32,013 nucleotides of DNA, taken from contig JAQGNU010000154.1 of assembly GCA_028291645.1 (NCBI GenBank), positions 1 to 32,013 of the forward strand, written 5' to 3'. The stretch is from Nevskia sp. (GTDB lineage Bacteria; Pseudomonadota; Gammaproteobacteria; Nevskiales; Nevskiaceae). This document shows, in pieces, positions 24,535 to 32,013 of the stretch (its first letter is position 1; every line of letters begins with the position of its first letter). The notes below the pieces were generated by a model. That model was given only the letters and a program-made list of their open reading frames with translations. It was not told the DNA's origin and did not search any database. The position numbers and the translations under genes are program-made.

Positions 24535-25293
24535 CTGAGCACGGCAACAGTCGGGCAGGCGACTGCCAACGCCGCGCAAAGCTCCGCCATCGGCCCCGCC
24601 GCGGGAGCGGCCATTGGCCCCGCCGCCGCAGCGGCCATTGGAATCTTCGGCGGCACCTTCGCGCCGATCCACCACGGCCATCTGCGGCTTGCGCTCGAGT
24701 TGCGCGAACGCCTCGGTCTGGCGCAGGTGCTGATCGTGCCGGCGGCGCAACCGCCGCATCGTCCCGCGCCGGAAATCTCGCCGCAGCAGCGCCTGTGCTG
24801 GGCGCGGCTGGCGGTGGCCGGCGAAACGGCGCTGGCCGTCGATGATCGCGAAGTGCGGCGCGAGGGTCCGTCTTACACCTACGACACGCTGGCTGAACTG
24901 CGCCGCGAGCATGGCCCCGCCAAGCCGCTGGTGCTCCTGCTCGGCGACGACGCCGCCAACCAGCTGCATACCTGGCACCGCTGGCGCGAACTGTTCGAAC
25001 TGGCGCATCTGGTGTTCGTCGAACGACCCTACGAACCGCCCGCGCCGGCGCGCGAATTGACCGCGTTCCTGCGCGGCCGCCGCGCGCTCGGCACGCCGGA
25101 ATTGCTGTCGCGCCCGGCCGGTCTGTGGCTCGCCGCCAGCATTCCGCCACTGGCGATTTCCGCCACTCGCATCCGCCAGTTGCTCGCCGCCGGCCGCAGC
25201 ATCCGCGGCCTGGTGCCGGATGCCGTGATCCGCTCACTCACCACTGAGGACGTCCGCGCCCTGACACACGATGAAGACCCCGCCCAAGACTAA
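24535..25293 (+). CDS. nadD: Nicotinate-nucleotide adenylyltransferase with unusual start
   Basis: Makes deamido-NAD from nicotinate mononucleotide and ATP. GIFGGTFAPIHHGHL holds the HxGH nucleotidyl-transfer motif; ISATRIRQLLAAG is the closing ATP-binding motif. The frame is open from just after the proA stop but contains no ATG, GTG or TTG before codon 24700, which lies past the GGTF and HxGH motifs. The proposed start is CTG at 24535, 7 bases after GAGGG (24523-24527). ATC at 24589 and ATT at 24613 or 24637 are alternatives. The proposed N-terminal 35 residues are Ala/Gly-rich and include a tandem repeat. From CTG the protein is 252 residues; the usual length is about 210-220. A sequencing error is possible. 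The end overlaps rsfS by 23 bases. Confidence 0.8.
   Translation: MSTATVGQATANAAQSSAIGPAAGAAIGPAAAAAIGIFGGTFAPIHHGHLRLALELRERLGLAQVLIVPAAQPPHRPAPEISPQQRLCWARLAVAGETALAVDDREVRREGPSYTYDTLAELRREHGPAKPLVLLLGDDAANQLHTWHRWRELFELAHLVFVERPYEPPAPARELTAFLRGRRALGTPELLSRPAGLWLAASIPPLAISATRIRQLLAAGRSIRGLVPDAVIRSLTTEDVRALTHDEDPAQD
24586..24642 (+). repeat. 24-bp tandem repeat at the nadD N-terminus
   Basis: Two full 24-base units (24586-24609 and 24610-24633) differing at three positions, then the first 9 bases of a third copy (GCCATTGGA) that leads straight into the conserved GGTF motif. It encodes AIGPAAGA-AIGPAAAA-AIG. The unit repeats the wild-type IG that normally precedes the motif, suggesting in-frame duplication that lengthened the N-terminus. 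Confidence 0.75.
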
Positions 25294-25837
25294 ACCCAAG
25301 AGCACGGCGAAGCCCGCCGCCAAGCCCCGCAAAACCGCTGGTTCAGCGGTCGGGAAGAAATCCACCGCGCTGAACAAGCGGCATGAATCGGTACGCAAGG
25401 CCGCGCCGAAAAGCGTCAAGAAAGCTGTCGCCAAAAAGTCCGCTGCCAACAAGACGGTGCCGCTGCGCAAGCCGAGCCTCAAAGCGGCATCGGATCCGGC
25501 GCTGACCAAGCTGGTCGTGGCCGCGCTGGAAGACCTGAAGGCGGTCGACATCAAGGTGCTCGACGTGCGCGATCTGACCGTCATCACCGACACCATGGTG
25601 ATCTGCACCGGCACTTCGAACCGCCATGTCAAATCGCTCGCGCAGAACGTGCTCGACGAAGCGCGGGCGAAGGGCTTCCGGCCGATCGGCATCGAAGGTC
25701 TGGCCGAAGGCGAGTGGGTGCTGGTCAATCTCAACGGCGTGCTGGTGCATGTGATGCAGCTGCAGACGCGCGCGTTCTACCAGCTCGAAAAGCTCTGGGA
25801 CATGGGCCAGATCTCCGACTCGCGCAATTTGATCTGA
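25271..25837 (+). CDS. rsfS: Ribosomal silencing factor RsfS with lysine-rich N-terminal tail
   Basis: RsfS (Iojap family) binds ribosomal protein uL14 and blocks subunit joining when nutrients are short. The core, from about residue 75, is normal: LVVAALEDLKAVDIKVLDV, then VICTGTSNRHVKSLAQNV, EGLAEGEWVLVNL and VHVMQLQTRAFYQLEKLW. Ahead of it is a 74-residue extension of Lys, Ala, Pro and Ser with 19 Lys, 4 Arg and almost no acidic residue, much like bacterial histone-H1-like tails. Total 188 residues against about 105-120 for most RsfS. The ATG at 25271 overlaps the nadD end. An internal later start would give a core-sized protein, but no clear one was found. Confidence 0.9.
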   Translation: MKTPPKTKPKSTAKPAAKPRKTAGSAVGKKSTALNKRHESVRKAAPKSVKKAVAKKSAANKTVPLRKPSLKAASDPALTKLVVAALEDLKAVDIKVLDVRDLTVITDTMVICTGTSNRHVKSLAQNVLDEARAKGFRPIGIEGLAEGEWVLVNLNGVLVHVMQLQTRAFYQLEKLWDMGQISDSRNLI

Positions 25838-25844
25838 GGCCGAC

Positions 25845-26315
25845 ATGCGCATCCGCCTGCTCGCGGTCGGCACGCGGATGCCGGCGTGGATCACGGCGGG
25901 CTTCGAGGATTATGCGCAGCGCCTGCCACGCGAACTGAAACTGGAACTGGTCGAGATCGCAGTCGAGCATCGTGGCAAGAATGCCGACATCGCGCGGCTG
26001 CGCGACGCCGAAGGCGAGAAGCTGCTGCGCGCCGCCGGCCGCGAAGCACGGCTGATCGTATTCGACGAGCACGGCGATAGCCTCGATACCAATGGCTGGG
26101 CCAAAGCGCTGCAGGGTTGGATGCAGGATGGCCGCGAGGTCTGCTTGGCTGTCGGCGGTCCGGACGGTCATGCATCGGCAGTGCTGGCCGCCGCCAGCGC
26201 GCGCTGGTCGCTGTCGAAGCTGACGTTTCCGCATGCGCTGGTGCGTGTGTTGATCGCCGAACAGCTGTATCGCGCGCACAGCTTGCTGAGCAATCACCCT
26301 TACCATCGCGCGTAG
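25845..26315 (+). CDS. rlmH: 23S rRNA pseudouridine-1915 N3-methyltransferase
   Basis: SPOUT-class methyltransferase that methylates pseudouridine 1915 in helix 69 of 23S rRNA on the assembled ribosome, using S-adenosylmethionine. 156 residues, against 155 in the E. coli protein. The start MRIRLLAVGTRMPAWI, the central LAVGGPDGH cofactor knot, LSKLTFPHALVRVLIAEQLYRA and the C-terminal HPYHRA are diagnostic. It starts 7 bases after rsfS, consistent with one mRNA for nadD, rsfS and rlmH. Confidence 0.97.
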   Translation: MRIRLLAVGTRMPAWITAGFEDYAQRLPRELKLELVEIAVEHRGKNADIARLRDAEGEKLLRAAGREARLIVFDEHGDSLDTNGWAKALQGWMQDGREVCLAVGGPDGHASAVLAAASARWSLSKLTFPHALVRVLIAEQLYRAHSLLSNHPYHRA

Positions 26316-26329
26316 CAGTGGCTTCTTTG

Positions 26330-26358
26330 TTGCTCGCTTGACCCTGCGCGACGACAAT
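26330..26358 (+). promoter_or_regulatory. Candidate sigma-70-type promoter for transketolase
   Basis: TTGCTC at 26330-26335 and GACAAT at 26353-26358 with a 17-base spacer, 35 bases before the tkt ATG. The boxes are imperfect, so this is tentative. Confidence 0.3.
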
Positions 26359-26392
26359 ACGCGCCCCTCGCTTCCACCGCCGAGCCGCGACC

Positions 26393-28408
26393 ATGCCCAG
26401 CCGTTTCGATTCCGCCAACGCCATTCGCGCGCTCGCCATGGATGCGGTGCAGCGCGCCACCTGTGGCCACCCCGGCGCGCCGATGGGCATGGCGGATATC
26501 GCCGAAGTACTGTGGAACGATTACCTGAGCCATGATCCCAGCGATCCGCACTGGATCAACCGCGACCGCTTCGTGCTGTCGAACGGCCACGCCTCGATGC
26601 TGCTGTACGCCTTGCTGCATCTGTCCGGCTACGACCTGCCGATCGAACAGCTGAAGAACTTCCGTCAGTTGCATTCGAAGACCGCCGGCCATCCCGAATT
26701 CCGGCATACGCCGGGCGTGGAAACCACCACCGGTCCGCTCGGCCAGGGTCTCGCCAACGGCGTCGGCATGGCGCTCGCCGAGCGCCTGCTGGCCGCGCAA
26801 TTCAATCGCGACGCTCTGCCGGTGGTCGATCACTACACCTACGTCTTTGTGGGCGACGGTTGCCTGATGGAAGGCATTTCGCACGAAGCCTGTTCGCTGG
26901 CCGGCACGCTCGGCCTCGGCAAGCTGATCGTGTTCTACGACGACAACAATATTTCGATCGACGGCGAGGTCAAAGGCTGGTTCCGCGACGACACGCCGAT
27001 GCGTTTCGAAGCCTATGGCTGGCAGGTGGTACGCAAGGTCAACGGTCACGATCCGCTGGAGATCAAGACCGCGATCGAGACGGCGCGCGCGCAGCTGGCG
27101 CAGCCGACGCTGATCTGCTGCAAGACCGTGATCGGCTTCGGCGCGCCGAACCGGCAGGGCACGGCCAAGGCGCACGGTGCGGCGCTCGGCGACGCCGAGA
27201 TCGCCGCCGCGCGCGAGAAACTCGGCTGGCCGCATGCGCCGTTTGAAATTCCGCCGGACATCTACGCCGCCTGGGATGTGCGCGCAGCGGGTCGCGCGCG
27301 CAGTGCGGCCTGGAATGAACTGTTCGAGAAATATGCCGCGCAATATCCGCAGGAAGCGTCCGAACTGCGGCGGCGCAGCCTGGGCCAACTGCCGGCCGAT
27401 TGGGCGACGACGATTCAGCAGGTGATCGACGCCAGCCTCGTCGCCGACAAGCCGGTGGCGACGCGCAAGAGTTCGGAAGCCGTGCTCAATGCGATCGCGC
27501 CGAAGCTGCCGGAATTTGTCGGCGGTTCGGCGGACCTGACCGAATCCAACAACACCCTCTGGCACGGTGCGAAGACGATTGCGCCCGCTGCACTCGATGG
27601 CAACTACATCTCCTGGGGCGTGCGCGAGTTCGGCATGGCCGCGGCGATGAACGGCATGGCGTTGCACGGTGGCGTGATTCCGTTCGGCGGCACGTTCCTG
27701 GTGTTCTCCGACTACGCGCGCAACGCGGTACGCATGTCGGCATTGATGCGCATACGCGTGATCTATGTGTTCTCGCACGACTCCATCGGCCTCGGTGAAG
27801 ACGGCCCGACGCATCAGCCGGTCGAGCATCTGTCGTCCCTGCGCCTGATTCCGCATCTGAACGTCTGGCGTCCCGCCGACGCGTTCGAGACCGCAGTGGC
27901 CTGGAAGGCGGCGCTGGAAACCGCCGATGGTCCTAGCGTGCTGGCGCTGTCACGACAGAACCTAGCGCCGCAGGCACACACCGCGGCGCATGCCGGACTG
28001 GCAGCGCGCGGCGGTTATGTGCTGTGGCAGCCCGAGCTAGCCGTTGGTCAGCTGCCGGATGCGATTGTCATCGCTACCGGTTCCGAAGTGGAGCTGGCGG
28101 TAAAGGCCGCGCAGGAACTGGCTCAGCAGGGTCGCAAGGTGCGCGTCGTTTCGATGCCCTGCCTGGACGTTTTTGCAGTTCAGTCGGCCGATTATCGCGA
28201 GCAGGTATTGCCGCGCGCAGTGACGCGGCGCTTGGCAGTGGAAGCTGGGGTGACCGCACTTTGGCGCGGCTGGGTCGGTGCGCAGGGCGATGTGCTGGGC
28301 GTCGACGACTTCGGTGCGTCCGCGCCGGCGCCGAAGATTTTCGAGCAGTTCGGCATTACCGTGGCCGGCGTCCGTGATCGTTTGCTGGCCTTGCTCGGCG
28401 GCAGTTGA
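26393..28408 (+). CDS. tkt: Transketolase
   Basis: Thiamine-diphosphate enzyme that moves two-carbon ketol units between sugar phosphates in the pentose phosphate (or Calvin) cycle. 671 residues, near the usual 660-670. [13 protein letters not shown] near residue 25, [14 protein letters not shown] near 116, and the thiamine-pyrophosphate motif beginning GDGCLMEG near 157 with [10 protein letters not shown] after it are in place. The pyrimidine domain has [17 protein letters not shown] near 412 and the phosphate-binding [14 protein letters not shown] near 464. It resembles both cytosolic TktA and CbbT, and no Calvin-cycle neighbours are in view, so Tkt is preferred. Often gap follows tkt directly; here an ExbB-TonB set lies between. 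Confidence 0.97.
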   Translation: MPSRFDSANAIRALAMDAVQRATCGHPGAPMGMADIAEVLWNDYLSHDPSDPHWINRDRFVLSNGHASMLLYALLHLSGYDLPIEQLKNFRQLHSKTAGHPEFRHTPGVETTTGPLGQGLANGVGMALAERLLAAQFNRDALPVVDHYTYVFVGDGCLMEGISHEACSLAGTLGLGKLIVFYDDNNISIDGEVKGWFRDDTPMRFEAYGWQVVRKVNGHDPLEIKTAIETARAQLAQPTLICCKTVIGFGAPNRQGTAKAHGAALGDAEIAAAREKLGWPHAPFEIPPDIYAAWDVRAAGRARSAAWNELFEKYAAQYPQEASELRRRSLGQLPADWATTIQQVIDASLVADKPVATRKSSEAVLNAIAPKLPEFVGGSADLTESNNTLWHGAKTIAPAALDGNYISWGVREFGMAAAMNGMALHGGVIPFGGTFLVFSDYARNAVRMSALMRIRVIYVFSHDSIGLGEDGPTHQPVEHLSSLRLIPHLNVWRPADAFETAVAWKAALETADGPSVLALSRQNLAPQAHTAAHAGLAARGGYVLWQPELAVGQLPDAIVIATGSEVELAVKAAQELAQQGRKVRVVSMPCLDVFAVQSADYREQVLPRAVTRRLAVEAGVTALWRGWVGAQGDVLGVDDFGASAPAPKIFEQFGITVAGVRDRLLALLGGS

Positions 28409-28491
28409 ATCGCGCAGGAACCGTGAATGTTGCAGTGAAGCAAGCGGTAGGGCGCTTGGCGACAAACCCGTCCGGCTGCGATCTTGCATCC

Positions 28492-28521
28492 TTGCCACGT
28501 CCGGCCCACGCTGGTTAGTAT
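28492..28521 (+). promoter_or_regulatory. Candidate promoter of the exbB-exbD-exbD-tonB operon
   Basis: TTGCCA at 28492-28497 and TAGTAT at 28516-28521 with an 18-base spacer, in the 202-base gap after tkt. It leaves a leader of roughly 85 bases before the exbB GTG. No Fur-box-like palindrome was recognised. Confidence 0.45.
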
Positions 28522-28610
28522 TCGGCCTTTCCGGCTAGACCGTTTCGACGTGGTGTGCATTTTGCTACCGCTAGCGCTCTGAGTCGTCGCAAACCCTTTT
28601 GGAGTTCTTC

Positions 28611-29303
28611 GTGGATCCTACTTCCGTTATCAATCCTGCTGATCTTTCGATCCAGCATCTCATTGCGCACGCCGACCCCGTGGTCCAGGCGGTGCTGGTC
28701 CTGCTGGCGATTTTCTCGCTCCTATGCTGGACCGTGATTTTTGAAAAACTCGGTCAGGTGATGACGGCGTTCAAGGCGGCCGACCGCCTCGAGCAGACGC
28801 TGGAGTCCGGCACGCTCGAAGACATGATCAATTACTCGGACAAGCATCCGCTGGCCGACGTGATCACCGCCGGCAATCAGGAGTGGCGCGAGGGTTCGGG
28901 CGAGCATCAGCAGGAATCGCTGCACGAAGTGCGCGAGCGCATCGAACATTCGATGCGCCTGCAGCTGTCGGCGGAAATGCGCCGCATCAACAAGCGTCTG
29001 CCGTTCCTCGCCACAGTAGGTTCGTCGGCACCCTTCATCGGCCTGTTCGGCACGGTGTGGGGCATCATGAATACCTTCACCGGCATCGCCTCGGCGCACG
29101 ACACCCGCCTCGCCACGGTGGCGCCGGGCATCGCCGAAGCGCTGATCGCCACCGGTATCGGCCTCGCCGCGGCGATCCCCTCGATCATGTTTTACAACAG
29201 CTTTGCGACCAATCTCGGCCGCTACTCCGGCCGACTCAGTACCGCTGTCGGCGTTTACGCGGGACGACTCTCCAAGCGCTTCGCTCCCGGCACCCGGGGG
29301 TAA
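28611..29303 (+). CDS. exbB: ExbB/TolQ-family proton channel protein
   Basis: Inner-membrane subunit that with ExbD uses the proton gradient to energise TonB. 230 residues. Three membrane segments at about 24-44, 131-155 and 168-198, with a cytoplasmic loop between the first two as in ExbB/TolQ/MotA. SSAPFIGLFGTVWGIMNTF and the final TGIGLAAAIPSIMFYN match the family. The GTG at 28611 is preferred because TTGGAG (28599-28604) provides a ribosome-binding site 6 bases upstream; a TTG at 28599 would start on that site. ExbB rather than TolQ because exbD and tonB follow. Confidence 0.93.
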   Translation: MDPTSVINPADLSIQHLIAHADPVVQAVLVLLAIFSLLCWTVIFEKLGQVMTAFKAADRLEQTLESGTLEDMINYSDKHPLADVITAGNQEWREGSGEHQQESLHEVRERIEHSMRLQLSAEMRRINKRLPFLATVGSSAPFIGLFGTVWGIMNTFTGIASAHDTRLATVAPGIAEALIATGIGLAAAIPSIMFYNSFATNLGRYSGRLSTAVGVYAGRLSKRFAPGTRG

Positions 29304-29306
29304 GCC

Positions 29307-30169
<863 letters not shown>

Positions 30170-30185
30170 GCGACGGGCGAATGCG

Positions 30186-30854
30186 ATGACAACACCGAAA
30201 CGCTCACGCGGGCCGATCAGCGCCGGCACCGTCGCGTCCATCATTTTTCATGGCGCAATCATTCTGCTGGTGCTGCACCTGGTGCGACCGCAGATGTCCT
30301 TGATCACGCCGCAGAAGAAACCGGTCGTGATTCAGCTGGAACCGCCACCACCGCCACCACCACCGCCACCGAAGCCGCCGGAGCTGATCAAACCGCCGCC
30401 GCCGCCGAAGGAACCGCCGCCGGTGCGCACGCCGCCACCGCCGCCGGAACAGATCGTCTCGACGACCAAGACCGCACCCGCCGACGTGCCGAGCGCACCG
30501 CCGACCCCGCCGCAGCCACCGGCGCCGCCGCCGCCAGTGGCGACGAAAGTCGGCACGACGGTACCGGTTGCGTACTACAACACGCTGCAGAGCGTGATTC
30601 AGAACGCCGTGCAGTATCCGCCGGCCTCGGTGCGCGCAGGCGAAGAAGGCGAGGCCAAGGTGCGTGTGCATTTCGATCGCAGCGGCAAGATCCTCGACGT
30701 CGAGGTCGTCACCAGGACCGGTTTCGTCAAGCTCGACAACGAGGCGAAAGAAGTGTTTCGCCGGATCGCCAAGTTCCCGCCGATTCCAGCGGGGGTAAGC
30801 GCCGAAGACGCCGAGTTCATCATCGAACTGCCGATCAATTTCACCTTGCAGTAA
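30186..30854 (+). CDS. tonB: TonB-family energy transducer
   Basis: 222-residue protein that carries energy from ExbB/ExbD across the periplasm to TonB-dependent outer-membrane receptors. An N-terminal membrane segment at residues about 12-34 is followed by a long Pro-rich stretch (about 50-125, runs of PPPP with Lys). The C-terminal domain (about 130-222) has VQYPPASVRAGEEGEAKVRVHF and the later FRRIAKFPPIPAG. It starts 16 bases after the second exbD, so it is the last gene of a four-gene operon. The order exbB-exbD-exbD-tonB differs from Xanthomonas, where tonB comes first. Confidence 0.92.
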   Translation: MTTPKRSRGPISAGTVASIIFHGAIILLVLHLVRPQMSLITPQKKPVVIQLEPPPPPPPPPPKPPELIKPPPPPKEPPPVRTPPPPPEQIVSTTKTAPADVPSAPPTPPQPPAPPPPVATKVGTTVPVAYYNTLQSVIQNAVQYPPASVRAGEEGEAKVRVHFDRSGKILDVEVVTRTGFVKLDNEAKEVFRRIAKFPPIPAGVSAEDAEFIIELPINFTLQ

Positions 30855-30872
30855 GCGGCAATAGCCCAGCAA

Positions 30873-30900
30873 GTCGGCCTCGGAGAGATCCGGGGCCGAC
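30873..30900 (+). terminator. Hairpin after tonB
   Basis: 11-bp stem with one G-T wobble (30873-30883 with 30890-30900) and a 6-base loop, 18 bases after the tonB stop. There is no T-run after it, so it may be a Rho-assisted terminator or an mRNA 3' end stabiliser. Confidence 0.4.
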
Positions 30901-30922
30901 GCACCTTGCGGCTTCATTCAGG

Positions 30923-30928
30923 TAAAAT
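30923..30928 (+). promoter_or_regulatory. Candidate -10 box of the gap promoter
   Basis: TAAAAT followed by a GC-rich run, 113 bases before the gap ATG. No good -35 lies 16-18 bases upstream (CGCACC would be the aligned hexamer), so recognition may need an activator. Starting here gives a leader of about 105 bases containing a CTGCGG/CCGCAG hairpin. Confidence 0.35.
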
Positions 30929-31029
30929 CTGCGCCCCGACCGCAGTTTCTCCCCAGGCATTTCTGGCCTTGCTGCGGCGGACCCCTGCCCGCAGACGTTC
31001 TTGCAGCGCCACGCTTGCGGGCAACCTGA

Positions 31030-32013
<984 letters not shown>

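Noticed and set aside
24521-24538. ATG frame MRAVR as the true nadD start
   Set aside because: It is out of frame with the GGTF motif and stops after five residues unless there is a base error or frameshift.
26300-27856. 518-codon minus-strand frame opposite rlmH and transketolase
   Set aside because: Shadow frame; transketolase on the plus strand is complete.
30340-30540. Repetitive CCG/CCA tracts considered as a repeat array or CRISPR-like element
   Set aside because: They are proline codons of the TonB periplasmic stretch, with no spacer-repeat pattern.

Overview
The window looks like a GC-rich chromosome segment from a free-living proteobacterium, beta or an early-branching gamma lineage. 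The pointers are minCDE, a holA-proA-nadD-rsfS-rlmH block, transketolase and GAPDH with an ExbB/ExbD/ExbD/TonB set, periplasmic isoquinoline-oxidoreductase-type molybdenum hydroxylase genes, and an Anbu/ATP-grasp/alpha-E locus. Finer placement is not possible from sequence reading alone. No rRNA, tRNA, CRISPR array, insertion sequence or phage gene was seen, and no gap between genes exceeds about 250 bases.

Layout. 1-2314: the 3' part of typA, a strong terminator, then an ArgO/LysE-type exporter. 2326-3294 (minus): a D-2-hydroxyacid dehydrogenase. 3493-10628: a tightly overlapping operon for a molybdenum hydroxylase. It holds a split XdhC, a fused molybdopterin-binding/MobA-like protein, an IscU-like Fe-S scaffold, the [2Fe-2S] subunit, the Tat-exported Mo subunit and a di-haem cytochrome c, followed by a small cysteine-motif ferredoxin-like protein. 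There is no FAD subunit, so electrons probably go to the cytochrome. 10752-14453: an alpha/beta hydrolase, a RimK-like ATP-grasp ligase with an N-terminal extra domain, a GNAT acetyltransferase and an exported SRPBCC protein. 14454-14672: a compound palindromic repeat.

14673-17286 (minus): minC-minD-minE (division-site placement), followed downstream by a low-GC gene of unknown function that looks acquired. 17412-20796: a circularly permuted ATP-grasp protein and an alpha-E protein, convergent with a proteasome-like Anbu peptidase; these families are known to co-occur. 21038-26315: a 41-codon small gene coupled to a second alpha/beta hydrolase, then holA, proA, nadD, rsfS and rlmH. nadD has no in-frame ATG/GTG/TTG before its nucleotide-binding motif, and rsfS carries a lysine-rich tail. 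26393-32013: transketolase, the ExbB-ExbD-ExbD-TonB energy transduction set, and a gap gene cut by the window end.

The observations most worth a second look are the nadD start with its 24-bp tandem repeat, the rsfS basic tail, the IscU-like protein inside the Mo-hydroxylase operon, the low-GC gene joined to the min operon, and the coupled small gene at 21038.
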